From positions 1 through 32,868 of IMG/VR virus record IMGVR_UViG_3300015374_000866: a DNA stretch of 32,868 nucleotides, one strand, 5' to 3'. The notes beneath the pieces are model-generated. The model was not told the origin of the DNA. It searched no databases and saw only the letters and a list, made by a program, of their open reading frames with translations. This document shows, one piece after another, positions 1 to 8,446 of this stretch (position 1 is its first letter; every line of letters begins with the position of its first letter). The position numbers and the translations under genes were made by a program. The stretch is from a virus.

Positions 1-276
1 CACGGTGCCGCCGGTGTCGGCGACCACGCCACCGTTGACGAGCAGTTGCATGACCACCTGGGAGTTGTCGTTCACGCTTGGCGTGTTCATCAGGACGCTG
101 ACCGTGTAGTAGCCGGTCGTAGGGCACACCAGCGTGACGCCTGATCCCCAGTTGGATGAGTTGGTGGATGGACTCCAAGAAAAGTTCTGGAACGAGTTGT
201 TCAGGCTGAGCGAGGCCGCGCTGGCGATGTACTGGAGAGGTGCCGCGCCCGAGCCAGCGATCTGGATAAAGGTCAC
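1..276 (-). CDS. Fibre-type beta-sandwich protein, C-terminus beyond the window
   Basis: This open frame starts at a GTG at 276 that overlaps the TGA of the preceding gene (GTGA), and it runs off the left edge after about 92 codons. The visible product begins MTFIQIAGSGAAPLQ. It is rich in Ser, Asn and Thr and contains the segment TTGYYTVSVLMNTP followed by alternating hydrophobic strands. That pattern is typical of C1q/TNF-like or jelly-roll domains at the ends of phage fibres. The translational coupling to the fibre gene behind it suggests a tail-fibre accessory or receptor-binding protein. The domain assignment rests on pattern only, and the C-terminus is not visible. Confidence 0.6.
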   Translation of the reverse strand, partial: MTFIQIAGSGAAPLQYIASAASLSLNNSFQNFSWSPSTNSSNWGSGVTLVCPTTGYYTVSVLMNTPSVNDNSQVVMQLLVNGGVVADTGGTV

Positions 277-1262
277 AGCCCCCACCAGGTGGTGCCGTCG
301 CACCAGAACGTGACCGAGTCGCCGTTCTGCAGGACGAACGAAGTCGTCACCGCGCCCTGGGCGCCAGGTGCCGCCATCTGCGTGCCGCAGTTGATGGTGA
401 TGTTGCCGCCCCAGGCCTTGACCGCGCGGAAGACGCCCACGTAGGCAGCGCTGGCGTTCGGCAACGTCAGGGCGCCAGAGCCGACGAAGGCGTGGACGTA
501 GTTGGTCAGATCGTTGGCGTTCACCGCGAAGTTGCCCGACGGCCCGATGGCCTTCATGTTGATGACGGCCTTGTTGCTGAGCGTCTGAGTCATCGTGGCG
601 CCGACGATGCGGTCGCTGCTCGGGTACAGGTACGCGCCGGAGGCGTCGAAGGCGATGCCCTGGTTGGCCGGGGTGTTGAAGATGCCGGTGCCGATGGTGG
701 CATTGCGGTGCCAGTCAGTGGTGTTTGGGCCTTGACTAAAGGTGGCGCTGCCGCCGACCGTCCCGTTGATCGTCGGGTTGGCCAGCGTGGCGGCATTGAT
801 GCTGGCGCTGCTGTTGACGTTGAGCGTGCCGACCGTCAGGTTGCCGGCAATGTTCGAGTTCCGCCCGACCGTCAGGTCCAGCGTGACCCCGATAGAGCCG
901 CTGACCGTCAAGCTGGTGGCGCTCGCCGCAGCCAGCGTGGTGGCGCCCGCGACGTTCAGCGTGCTGCCCATTGTGACTGCGCCGTCCAGCGTGCTGAGGC
1001 CGATGACGTGCATGTTGCTCTGAGCCAGCAGCGGCCCCTGGAGCGTGGTCTGCCCGACCACGGTCAGGTCTTCGCCGACGGTCAGGTCCAGAAACTCCAG
1101 GGCGCCGCCCTGGTGTGAGCCGTTGTGGGCGTGGCCAGTGCTCGAATTGAACAGACCGTCGAGGACCGTCAGTGAATCCGACAGGTTGATGGTCAGGTAG
1201 TCGGCGGTGTCGTCGTCGTCCAGCGCCAGGTTGAGGTTCAGTTCGGGAGTCAGGTCGGGCAT
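273..1262 (-). CDS. Tail fibre-like protein, 329 aa
   Basis: The N-terminus contains an acidic patch (LALDDDDTADYL) and then a HAHNGSHQGG segment. N-termini of this kind are common in tail fibres that dock on a baseplate or tail hub. Residues 60-170 repeat a short beta-strand pattern of the type LTVGxxLxVxGxxTL, as expected for a trimeric beta-helical shaft. The C-terminal third (NGDSVTFWCDGTTWWGL) is a compact Trp/Cys-containing tip often seen in fibre heads. A good Shine-Dalgarno (TAGGAGAGCGT before the ATG) carries the TAG stop of the upstream gene. No catalytic motif is visible. Receptor binding is inferred. Confidence 0.75.
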   Translation of the reverse strand: MPDLTPELNLNLALDDDDTADYLTINLSDSLTVLDGLFNSSTGHAHNGSHQGGALEFLDLTVGEDLTVVGQTTLQGPLLAQSNMHVIGLSTLDGAVTMGSTLNVAGATTLAAASATSLTVSGSIGVTLDLTVGRNSNIAGNLTVGTLNVNSSASINAATLANPTINGTVGGSATFSQGPNTTDWHRNATIGTGIFNTPANQGIAFDASGAYLYPSSDRIVGATMTQTLSNKAVINMKAIGPSGNFAVNANDLTNYVHAFVGSGALTLPNASAAYVGVFRAVKAWGGNITINCGTQMAAPGAQGAVTTSFVLQNGDSVTFWCDGTTWWGL

Positions 1263-1270
1263 ACGCTCTC

Positions 1271-3319
1271 CTACAAGGCCTTCAGCGCGCTGATCTGGTA
1301 GCCGCGCAAGTCACCGATGCGCGTGCCTCTGAGGCGGCGGATGATGCCGTACACGGTCAGGATGCGGAACTGCGTCGCCTGGATATCCACGCCCCACGAT
1401 CGACCGCCGCCGGCTTGCATTGGCAGCAGGCGCTCCTGATAGCCGAACAGGGCGACCTCGTTGACCGTCTCGTCGGGTAGCTCGATCGCCAGCGAGCCCG
1501 GCGCCGCGGCGAAGTTCAGGAGCTGCTTGTGCATCGTGTCCGAGTCGAAGCGCAGCGCGGCGCCGTCCATCCTCGTTTGAAAGCCGCGCGCGTCGATCGT
1601 CATCTGCAGGTCGCGTTTGAAGGCCGGCACCACGCGCTCGTGGTAGGCAATGATTTCGAGCACCGGGGTGTCCAACTGGTTGGTGTTGAACAACTGCGCC
1701 TTGAGCGACAGCGCGTTGCCGACCATGTTCGCGGGCGTGTCGATGCGTTGCCCGTTGTGGATAAATTCGCCCAGGTACAGCCAGTCGCCGGTGGAGTCCG
1801 CTGGCGGCGCCCCGGCACTGGCCATGATGCGGTAGTAGAGCTGCACCTCGTCGCCTGGACGCATCACCGGACCGAAGACACTGAAGCCGAGCCAGTGCTT
1901 CAAATCCGCCTGGAACATCGCGTGGTGCAGCGGAAAAATGATCTCGCTCGGCCCGGTGATGAACTCAGCACCCGAGTCGGCAGCCAGCGGGCTACGCACC
2001 AGCTTGATCCAGTCCCATTTGCCGTCGTCGAAGCCGATGTACAGCCGGTCCTGGCCGCTGGCGCCGCTGACGGCCATCGCGGTGGCCTTGCGTCCTACCC
2101 AGTGCGCGAGCGCGCCGTCGAACTGGTCATCGAAGGCGAAGGTGGTGCCATCCTCGCTCTCGTGCGGCTCCCAGTTGCCGTAGGTCAGCAGGTGACTGGT
2201 GCTGGTTATCGGATTCCAGACCGTCAGGTACGCGCGATAACCGCCCCAGCCGACAAACGCCTGCACATCACCCCGAACGGGTGAGGCGTTATCCAGCATG
2301 CGCCCTGGCCCGGACGGCGTGAGTTGATTGCTCGGCACGTCCAGGCGGTAGAAGGCAGGACCGGCCCTGAACCAGATCGCCCCCAGCCAGGCGGCCGCAC
2401 GGTAGCCATTGTCTGAGTTGATTGGCACGCGCAGGCCGGGAAAAAGATCGTTGGTGCTGCCGTCGCTATTGAGCGTAAACAGGCTGCCGTTTTCTTTGAA
2501 GATGGTCAGCTGGTTGCCGCTCTGCCGCAGCGCCGAAATCTTGACGCTCGGCGAGCCGACGAAGATCGGACCGCTCCAGTTGGCCGCCACCTTGGGATCG
2601 GAGGTGACCTTGCGGACCACCGAGTTTGCCCAATCGGCGGCCCAGAGTTCGACGCCGACCACCTCTACGCGATGCGCCATAAATCCGCTTGGCAACGCAC
2701 ACTGCGTCCACGTCCCGTTCGACGCCCGCTCCCAGAGTTGCCCAGTGACACCAGCGCACACGTACAGCGAAGGCGTCGCGCCTGCGAAGCCGCCCTGGAA
2801 CACCACGCCGTCGAGGGTGCCGATGCCCGCGCCGAAGTCCTTATCAACCACCTGGCCCAGGTCGGTGTCGTCGGTGCGGCGGTACGCCTTCGTGCCGCTC
2901 AGGATGAACTGCTGTATCACGCCACTGGCGTTCGGCGCGTCGAGGAAGCGAGCTACCGATCCGGCTGCCGCCACGGCAGGCACTACTGGGTGAACCAGCG
3001 GTCCCTTGCCGAACAGGCCGCCGTCTACCTGAATGTCCTGGCCCCAGTAGTAGCGCTTGTCGCCGTAGCTGGACTGCACCCGCTCGCCGTAGCCACCCAC
3101 CGGGCGCAGCGGAAACGTCCTCTCTCTATAGACGGGCGCCGAGCCATATTCTTGCACCGACGGCACCACGCTATCGAGCATCTGCTGCTTGCGAGCGACC
3201 ATCAGCCCCTGGTCGTTGGGCACCAGCATGTAGCCAGTACGCTCCTGCGACGAGCCAAGGATGGAGCCTATCCGCGCATGGAAAGGCCACGGTCTGCGCC
3301 TTGACGACAGCAGACTCAT
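1271..3319 (-). CDS. Large tail/structural protein, 682 aa
   Basis: This is a beta-rich protein with many Trp/Tyr/Gly-containing strands across residues 100-450, suggestive of a propeller-like fold in a tail hub or spike-connecting protein. The family is not recognised. The ATG at 3319 is preceded on the minus strand by AGGGG at a 7-base spacing. Its first nine residues (MSLLSSRRR) are repeated in another gene start at 3873, on the far side of the HNH gene. This start therefore appears to have been rebuilt after the HNH insertion. It overlaps the TGA of an antisense frame (ATGA). Position between two fibre genes supports a tail function. Confidence 0.7.
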   Translation of the reverse strand: MSLLSSRRRPWPFHARIGSILGSSQERTGYMLVPNDQGLMVARKQQMLDSVVPSVQEYGSAPVYRERTFPLRPVGGYGERVQSSYGDKRYYWGQDIQVDGGLFGKGPLVHPVVPAVAAAGSVARFLDAPNASGVIQQFILSGTKAYRRTDDTDLGQVVDKDFGAGIGTLDGVVFQGGFAGATPSLYVCAGVTGQLWERASNGTWTQCALPSGFMAHRVEVVGVELWAADWANSVVRKVTSDPKVAANWSGPIFVGSPSVKISALRQSGNQLTIFKENGSLFTLNSDGSTNDLFPGLRVPINSDNGYRAAAWLGAIWFRAGPAFYRLDVPSNQLTPSGPGRMLDNASPVRGDVQAFVGWGGYRAYLTVWNPITSTSHLLTYGNWEPHESEDGTTFAFDDQFDGALAHWVGRKATAMAVSGASGQDRLYIGFDDGKWDWIKLVRSPLAADSGAEFITGPSEIIFPLHHAMFQADLKHWLGFSVFGPVMRPGDEVQLYYRIMASAGAPPADSTGDWLYLGEFIHNGQRIDTPANMVGNALSLKAQLFNTNQLDTPVLEIIAYHERVVPAFKRDLQMTIDARGFQTRMDGAALRFDSDTMHKQLLNFAAAPGSLAIELPDETVNEVALFGYQERLLPMQAGGGRSWGVDIQATQFRILTVYGIIRRLRGTRIGDLRGYQISALKAL
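3293..3319 (-). repeat. Rebuilt gene start, recoded copy of 3847-3873
   Basis: The first nine codons of the 682-aa tail gene (MSLLSSRRR) encode the same peptide as the GTG-initiated start at 3847-3873. The codons differ throughout: Ser is TCG/TCA here and AGT/AGC there, and Arg is AGG/CGC/AGA here and CGC/CGT/CGC there. The two copies flank the HNH gene. Confidence 0.75.
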
Positions 3320-3344
3320 CGCATGCCCCTATAACATGCCATTA

Positions 3345-3845
3345 ATGTCGAGACTCCCCGACCCCCCGCGTCGATGCAAGCAGTGCGGCGAACCTGTGCA
3401 GCGATACCGTTCAAAGAAAGGCCGACTCTTGATGCCAGTCGTGTGCCTTGCATGCCGCGAGCGCTGGCGTCATCCATCTGGGAAAGATCACTGGCACTGG
3501 AAAGGTGGCGAGCGATCATCGAAGGATGGCTACGTACGTGTCTGGGTTGCTCCGGGCCAGCGGACACTAGAACATCGGGCGATCTGGGAAGCTGCGTACG
3601 GCCCCATTCCGCCTGGCATGCACATCCATCACCGAAATGGCGATAAGACCGACAACCGTCTCGATAACCTTGTTCTTGCCAGCAACTCAGAACACCAGCA
3701 CCTTCACGTTGAGCGAAAGCTCGGAGATCGCTGGTCGCTGACGCACAAGCGATGTATTGCTTGCAGAACAACAGAACGCCCGCACCGCGCCCGTGGCTTA
3801 TGCGGGCAGTGCTACGGGCGACTGCACGAAGCCGGTCTGGTGTAA
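3345..3845 (+). CDS. HNH homing endonuclease with zinc motifs
   Basis: The product is about 166 aa from the ATG at 3345. It has an N-terminal CKQCGEPV...CLACRERW zinc ribbon and then the HNH core: EHRAIWEAAYGPIPPGMHIHH, followed by NGDKTDNRLDNLVLASNSEHQHLH. A second Cys cluster (CIACR...CGQCYGRLHEAG) closes the protein. This architecture is typical of free-standing phage HNH homing endonucleases that cut a specific DNA site. The gene lies on the plus strand inside a minus-strand tail operon. No Shine-Dalgarno is visible, but TAACAT lies 7 bases before the ATG, so the message may be leaderless. An in-frame ATG at 3336 is an alternative start. Base composition looks somewhat less GC-rich than its neighbours, consistent with transfer. 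Confidence 0.9.
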   Translation: MSRLPDPPRRCKQCGEPVQRYRSKKGRLLMPVVCLACRERWRHPSGKDHWHWKGGERSSKDGYVRVWVAPGQRTLEHRAIWEAAYGPIPPGMHIHHRNGDKTDNRLDNLVLASNSEHQHLHVERKLGDRWSLTHKRCIACRTTERPHRARGLCGQCYGRLHEAGLV

Positions 3846-3846
3846 G

Positions 3847-3873
3847 GCGACGGCGGCTACTGAGCAGGCTCAC
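3847..3873 (-). repeat. Vestigial original start of the tail gene
   Basis: A GTG at 3873 overlaps the TAG stop of the 94-aa gene (TAGTG), the coupling style used throughout this operon. It opens a frame reading MSLLSSRRR, the same nine residues that start the downstream 682-aa gene, and then runs into sequence antisense to the HNH gene. I read it as the original 5' end of the tail gene, cut off by the HNH insertion. Confidence 0.65.
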
Positions 3874-4157
3874 TAGATGCCGATGATCCTTGAGATGAAC
3901 GTCATGTCCACGGCGTCCAAAGCCACATCCAGATCGGCCAGGGCGCTCTTGAGCGTGGCCTCCTGCTCATCGCTGAAGTAATACGGCGCGGCTTTCAAAT
4001 CGGTCACCCCCAGCCAGGCGTGGTCCTGATTGATGGTCACCTTGTTGGCGGCGAAGCCTCTGAGGTGGGTGCCGAGCAGGCCGTTGACCTCGTCGGCGTT
4101 CCTGGGCTGCGTACCGATCGTTGCGGGCGGAGGCGGGGGTTCTTGAGGAATGGTCAT
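3873..4157 (-). CDS. Small tail-operon protein, 94 aa
   Basis: The product has a Pro-rich N-terminus (PPPPPATIG), then an amphipathic region, and ends in two helices (EQEATLKSALADLDVALDAV and a short hydrophobic end). The family is not recognised. The ATG at 4157 shares one base with the TGA of the collagen-like fibre gene (TGATG), and the stop overlaps the vestigial GTG at 3873. It lies between a long fibre and a large tail protein, so a fibre chaperone or connector is possible. This is inferred from context only. Confidence 0.65.
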   Translation of the reverse strand: MTIPQEPPPPPATIGTQPRNADEVNGLLGTHLRGFAANKVTINQDHAWLGVTDLKAAPYYFSDEQEATLKSALADLDVALDAVDMTFISRIIGI

Positions 4158-6460
4158 CAGTCGTTCAACTCCACCACGTAAAGCGTTGATTCAATGTTGG
4201 GGGTCATGGTCATGGTTCCTGCTCCTGTTTGCATGAAGACCTGAAACGTGTACGTGCCAGCAGCAAGAGTTCCTTTCGGGAGGTAGTAACTAACCGCTAT
4301 AGGGATCGTCTGATTGGCCACTGGGACATAGAGCAGCGTCAGGTTGTGCATGACCGCCCCACCCCACCCGATTCCGGTGTAGATGTAGGTGCCGGCAACG
4401 CTGCTGGTGACCGACAGTGTGTACGTAATGTGCAGCGTCTTATTGCCGAGAATCGTGGTAGCAGCGGAGATCGGGGTGCCCACGCTGGTGGTGACGGAAC
4501 TGCTAAAGGTAGTGCCTGCGGCGTACGAACCAACCAGACGTACCTGCAATGGTGCCGCCAGTGTCGCGGTCAGGACACCAGAGTTGTTCACCGAGAATCT
4601 GGGGGTGAACGTGGAAATCGGATTCGCGCCTGACGGAGCCGTCTGGAATTGAAGCCCACCACCGGCTCCGTCGATGACGAGCATTGCCGCAGCGCTAGCC
4701 ACGTCGAAGCGATTCCAGCTAGTGCCGTCCCAGTAGGCATTGGACGCAATCTGCGGGGCGAGCTTGCTGCTCAGGAATGCATAGCCGTCGCTGCTCTCGA
4801 CGCTCAGGTTGGCTGCCGCGTTGACCGGGTTGCGGATGCGCTCGTTGGCCGAGCCGACATACAGCGTGCGGCTCAGGTACAGATCGCGCGGCCTGGCCGT
4901 CCCGGAGCTACCGATGTCGTAGGTGTTGTCGGTCCCGAAGATGAGATTGGCGGTCGCGGTGACGTTCGGGTTGGCGTCAACTCTGAACCGTTCGGTCCCA
5001 CCAATGGTCACCGCCACCATGCTGGCAGTCGGAAAGTACAGGCCGGTGTTGGACGAGGAAGTGTTGCTGATTGCTGCTGAGGTCGCCAGGCCTAGCTGCG
5101 CTCTGATCCGGCTAGTGGATAGGTTCGTAAGAATGTGGCCGTCTACCCAGAGAGTGCCCGCGAAGTACCCGTCGCGCGGCCTGGTCGCCCCAGCGGCGCC
5201 GATGTCCGAAGCGTTGTCGGTCTGCCAGGTGAGTGAGCCGTTGAGCACTGTGGTGCCGGCGTTGAAAAGGCCGACGTTGGTGGTCGCCGCACCGGACTGC
5301 GCGTTGATGTAGATGCCGTACGCATTCGTGATCCCCGACTTCCCCTGGTTGGCGACATTCAGGCCGTACAGCGTCGAAATTGATGAACCTGCGCCCAGCG
5401 TCGGGACCAGTACCTGAAGGCCGTAGCCGGTGGTCATCGTGAATGTCGAAGCGGCGGTACTGAGCCAAGCAGTCACCACCGCTCCAGCAGTAGTGGACGC
5501 GCTACTGAACGTCGGGGAAGCGTAGATTCCAGCCTGACTGTTTCCGGTGAGGTTGTTGCTTGAGATGTAGAGGGAGATCCCAGTCTGCGAGCTACCGCCG
5601 CCGATAAGTTGCGTCCCAGCAACAGCCAAATTGCGCCCCAGGAACAGATCGCGCGGCCTGGTCGCGCCGCTAGCACCGATGTCGTAGGTGTTGTCGGCGC
5701 CCGCCACCAGATGTCCGGCCGCAACAACCTGCCAGCGCACCGTAGAGGCCGTCATCAAGCTGATGGCCTGCGTCTGACTGTTGAGTTGCAGATCGCTCTG
5801 GGTCGCCTCGACGCGGAAGTTCTGGGCGATCGCCGTGCCCTGGATGACGGAGTTGGTCGTCAGAGTCAGACTGCCGGCCACACTGGCGTTGCGTGACAGG
5901 AACAGGTCACGCGGGCGGTTCGTGGTGGCGGTGTTGCCGATGTCGTACGTGCCATCGGGGCTGAACGTCAGGTTCTGACTGAGTGGCAGCGTCAACCCGC
6001 CGCCACCACTCTGGACCACCCACTGGGTGTTGTAGTTAGTGGCGTCGATCTTGGCTAAGACCTGGCCGGCCGAGCCGCCAGCCGGCACGCCCTGACCGGG
6101 CGGCCCCTGGCTGCCGGTGTTGCCCTGCGGTCCCTGGATGCCCTGTGGCCCGGCTGGTCCCTGCGGCCCAGGCACGGTGGAAGCTGGCCCAGTTGGTCCG
6201 GCTGGACCCTGAATGCCCTGCGGCCCGGCTGGACCTGGCACCGTTGAATCTGCGCCTGTTGCTCCCGTTGGCCCCGCCGGTCCTGTTGGACCTGTTGCTC
6301 CCTGGATGCCTTGCGGACCCTGCGGACCAGTTGAGCCTGCCGGCCCGGCTGGCCCTGGCACCGTCGAGGCGGCACCCTGTGGCCCAGGTGGACCCTGGAT
6401 GCCCTGCGATCCAGCCACCCCAGCCGGCCCACGGATATTGCTGACCTGCGTCCAGGGCAT
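4157..6460 (-). CDS. Collagen-like tail fibre, 767 aa
   Basis: Residues 11-124 are mainly Gly-X-Y triplets ([15 protein letters not shown] and similar), as in phage collagen-like fibres that trimerise into a rigid stalk. Residues 150-540 carry four spaced copies of a DNTYDIG-x-RPRDLFL-type repeat with beta-rich spacers. The last 200 residues are Thr/Ser-rich beta structure, probably the distal tip. The protein should be a trimeric extracellular tail fibre that contacts the host. The ATG at 6460 lies ten bases past the stop of a second short collagen-like gene. High confidence for fibre; the receptor is unknown. Confidence 0.88.
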   Translation of the reverse strand: MPWTQVSNIRGPAGVAGSQGIQGPPGPQGAASTVPGPAGPAGSTGPQGPQGIQGATGPTGPAGPTGATGADSTVPGPAGPQGIQGPAGPTGPASTVPGPQGPAGPQGIQGPQGNTGSQGPPGQGVPAGGSAGQVLAKIDATNYNTQWVVQSGGGGLTLPLSQNLTFSPDGTYDIGNTATTNRPRDLFLSRNASVAGSLTLTTNSVIQGTAIAQNFRVEATQSDLQLNSQTQAISLMTASTVRWQVVAAGHLVAGADNTYDIGASGATRPRDLFLGRNLAVAGTQLIGGGSSQTGISLYISSNNLTGNSQAGIYASPTFSSASTTAGAVVTAWLSTAASTFTMTTGYGLQVLVPTLGAGSSISTLYGLNVANQGKSGITNAYGIYINAQSGAATTNVGLFNAGTTVLNGSLTWQTDNASDIGAAGATRPRDGYFAGTLWVDGHILTNLSTSRIRAQLGLATSAAISNTSSSNTGLYFPTASMVAVTIGGTERFRVDANPNVTATANLIFGTDNTYDIGSSGTARPRDLYLSRTLYVGSANERIRNPVNAAANLSVESSDGYAFLSSKLAPQIASNAYWDGTSWNRFDVASAAAMLVIDGAGGGLQFQTAPSGANPISTFTPRFSVNNSGVLTATLAAPLQVRLVGSYAAGTTFSSSVTTSVGTPISAATTILGNKTLHITYTLSVTSSVAGTYIYTGIGWGGAVMHNLTLLYVPVANQTIPIAVSYYLPKGTLAAGTYTFQVFMQTGAGTMTMTPNIESTLYVVELND
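4850..5956 (-). repeat. Four RPRD-type fibre repeats
   Basis: Four copies of a roughly 27-residue unit lie within the collagen-like fibre, at about residues 169-196, 256-282, 415-441 and 511-537. The key residues are D-x-x-Y/S-DIG, then RPRD, then an aromatic (F or Y) and a V-x-G end. The DNA is also similar between copies, around 5873-5956, 5615-5695, 5138-5218 and 4850-4930. Confidence 0.8.
6089..6430 (-). repeat. Collagen-like Gly-X-Y tract
   Basis: About 114 codons near the 5' end of the fibre gene consist largely of Gly-X-Y triplets, with embedded recurring units GIQGP and STVPGPAGP. Tracts of this kind are prone to length change by recombination between copies. Confidence 0.88.
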
Positions 6461-6469
6461 CAGCCAGCC

Positions 6470-6685
6470 TCACATGAACGCATACACATCTCCGGTCAGG
6501 TTGTCGAGGTACAGGTCCATCGAGTGCGCCGCGATATCCACCGTCGGCGGCCCGTTGCCCTGCCACCAGTACGAGCCGCGTGCGCCAGTCGGACCCGGCG
6601 GGCCAGGTGGCCCTACCGCCCAGGTCGGCGGCAGCGGCTCACCCCCGACCGGGTTCCAGTTGACCCGCTCGCTCGTGCGCGTCAC
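6470..6685 (-). CDS. Short collagen-like fibre protein, 71 aa
   Basis: This small protein has a central GPPGPPGPTGARG stretch and a C-terminal segment (HSMDLYLDNLTGDVYAF) resembling fibre N-terminal domains. It starts at a GTG at 6685 that overlaps the TGA of the preceding gene. It stops ten bases before the long collagen-like fibre. It could be a fibre adaptor or a separately encoded first part of the fibre. The function is inferred from composition and position. Confidence 0.75.
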   Translation of the reverse strand: MTRTSERVNWNPVGGEPLPPTWAVGPPGPPGPTGARGSYWWQGNGPPTVDIAAHSMDLYLDNLTGDVYAFM

Positions 6686-7590
6686 CGAGTAACGCTACCC
6701 ATCAGCGGCAGACTCACCACCTCGGAAAAGGCGATGCGGCGGGTGGGGGCCGGCCCCCAGATCAGCGACTGGCGGGTGAACTCGCGCGCGGCCATTTCCT
6801 GGGTGGCCTGCAGATTGCCGGCAGCTGCGGCAAACATGTGGCTGGGATACAGGTGCCAGGCCTCGATGTGGCCGGCTGCCGTGGCGTAGTCGAGGTCCAC
6901 GCTGAGCTCGTCGGTATCCACCAGCACGTGGTCGCTGGTCACGTCCACGCCATTGACCAGCGACCAGGCCGGCCGCAGCGCGGTGACCCATACGTTGGCC
7001 GGCGCGTACGGCCCGCTGGTGTTGCGCAGCAGCACGTGCCCCTGCTGCAGAGTCGCCTCAAAGGGCGCCTCGCCGAAGGGCTTGTACCAGCCGTACTGCA
7101 CCCGCGCGACCTGGCTCGGGTTGGTCAGCCACGGCTTCTGGTAGGTCAGGTCGATGTCGCCATAGGCGCTCGTCAGCTCGGCCGCGAACAGGTCTTCCAT
7201 GAAGCAGCGCCGCAGGCCCGCCAGCACGCTGGTGCGTAGCTCCTGATCGGGGTGCAGATGCGTGAACTCGGCCAGCTCGCTGGGCTGCATCGGGTAGCGC
7301 CAGTTGCGATCGACCACCACGCGCCCGGCGCCTGGGTCAAACGTCTGCACCATCCGAATGCGATCGCGGGGATCGGCCACCGCTGGCGGCAGTGGCGTGC
7401 CCGTGTCGGTGATGCCGCGGCGCAGCAACCACAGGTTCTCGGGGCCGCCCAGCAGCGCACTGGTCTTGAGCGTGGGCATGTACGCCGCGATCGTGGTGCT
7501 GCTGGTCGGGCTGCCCGAGTCCTGGGCCGCCTGGAAGAATGGGCCGGTTCTGCGCGCGACCTCTTGCTCCAGGCGGGCATAGGTGGTCAT
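6682..7590 (-). CDS. Putative neck/tail protein, 302 aa
   Basis: The product starts MTTYARLEQEVARRTGPFFQAA and has mixed alpha/beta composition with a Trp/Tyr-rich middle (RVQYGWYKPFG). I have seen similar N-termini on phage proteins that sit between capsid and fibre genes, but I cannot name a family. The ATG at 7590 overlaps the TGA of the gene before it. Position after capsid-associated proteins and before fibres suggests a head-tail connector or tail tubular protein. Confidence 0.65.
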   Translation of the reverse strand: MTTYARLEQEVARRTGPFFQAAQDSGSPTSSTTIAAYMPTLKTSALLGGPENLWLLRRGITDTGTPLPPAVADPRDRIRMVQTFDPGAGRVVVDRNWRYPMQPSELAEFTHLHPDQELRTSVLAGLRRCFMEDLFAAELTSAYGDIDLTYQKPWLTNPSQVARVQYGWYKPFGEAPFEATLQQGHVLLRNTSGPYAPANVWVTALRPAWSLVNGVDVTSDHVLVDTDELSVDLDYATAAGHIEAWHLYPSHMFAAAAGNLQATQEMAAREFTRQSLIWGPAPTRRIAFSEVVSLPLMGSVTR

Positions 7591-8000
7591 GCCGTGGTGA
7601 AGGTCCGGTCGGCCGTCAGCGTGGTGTACGTCCCGACGGTGACAGAGATGCGATAGTGGTACAGCGTGGCAGTCGTCAGACCCGTCAGCGATGCGGTGAT
7701 CTGGCCCACGCCGGAGGCGGGTGTCGCGGCCTGATTAGAGCCGTAGCTGGCGCTGGTGCCGTAGTTGACCACCATGCCCGTACACGGCTGATCCACCACC
7801 CAGTTGACCGTCGCCGTGGTGGCGGCGATCGGCGTCACGGAGATGCTGCGGATGGCGGCGCCCATCAACGCCGCCTTGCCGGAGGCGACCAGGCTGGCGA
7901 CAAAGGCCTCGTCGGCGATGTCGGCCTGGTGGCCTCTGCCGTAGTACGTGGTCGCGGTAACCGAGTCCTGCGACGGCGCGTTGAAGATGACCCTGGACAC
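7587..8000 (-). CDS. Small paralogue A with Ig/FN3-like C-terminus, 137 aa
   Basis: The first 47 residues (key part YYGRGHQADIADEAF...GKAALMG) match the domain found in the next two genes of the operon. The rest (TATVNWVVDQPCTGMV ... LTTATLYHYRISV) looks like a fibronectin type III or Ig-like module, common on phage surfaces as a decoration. The GTG start at 8000 abuts the TAG of the previous gene. Its stop overlaps the ATG of the next one. A capsid or neck decoration role is inferred. Confidence 0.7.
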   Translation of the reverse strand: MSRVIFNAPSQDSVTATTYYGRGHQADIADEAFVASLVASGKAALMGAAIRSISVTPIAATTATVNWVVDQPCTGMVVNYGTSASYGSNQAATPASGVGQITASLTGLTTATLYHYRISVTVGTYTTLTADRTFTTA

Positions 8001-8195
8001 CTACGTCTCCGTGGGCGCCGCGAACAGCGCCTCGGGCGGCCCGTCGAGCAGCTCAGCCTTGCCTTCGAGGATCAGCGACTTGATGTAGTCGTAGTCCTCC
8101 GCTACGTAGTCGGTTTCGTGGCCTGGGCCGTACGTGGTGCCCGGATGGTCGGGACGCGGATCGGTGGACACCGCCAGGAAGCGCATGCGCGGCAT
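8001..8195 (-). CDS. Small paralogue B, 64 aa
   Basis: The protein is essentially one copy of the shared domain: MPRMRFLAV at the start, YGPGHETDYVAEDY in the middle, GKAELLDG near the end. Small head-associated phage proteins of this type are often seen just after the major capsid gene. The ATG at 8195 shares a base with the TAA of the gene before it. The function is unknown. Confidence 0.68.
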   Translation of the reverse strand: MPRMRFLAVSTDPRPDHPGTTYGPGHETDYVAEDYDYIKSLILEGKAELLDGPPEALFAAPTET

Positions 8196-8446
8196 TACTT
8201 CTTCTCCCTGGTCGGCCTGGCCTCCTCGGCTTTGGCTTCGCCAGCATCTGCGCGCGAGGTTCTGGCCGAGTAGTTGCCTTCCTTCGCGGCCTCCTCAGCC
8301 TTCTTCTCTTCATCGATGGACGAGACTTTGCCGTCCGCGCGCCAGTCGCGGAAGACCTCCTCGTCCACATCAACCTCGGTGCCAGCCGCGAACACCTCGC
8401 CAGTTTTTGGATGGGTGAGCGGCACCAGTGCGCGGACCTTGGGCAT
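8195..8446 (-). CDS. Small paralogue C with Lys/Glu tail, 83 aa
   Basis: Residues 1-45 form the shared domain (MPKVRALVPLTHP ... AAGTEVDVDEEVF ... DGK). A charged Lys/Glu/Ala-rich tail of about 38 residues follows (EEKKAEEAAKEG). The ATG at 8446 directly follows the TAA of the gene before it. A structural accessory role is likely but not shown. Confidence 0.68.
   Translation of the reverse strand: MPKVRALVPLTHPKTGEVFAAGTEVDVDEEVFRDWRADGKVSSIDEEKKAEEAAKEGNYSARTSRADAGEAKAEEARPTREKK

Noticed and set aside
492-1118. Long plus-strand frame opposite the 329-aa fibre gene
   Set aside because: GC-rich DNA gives long antisense frames; this one has no ribosome site, no partner gene and a composition typical of antisense translation.
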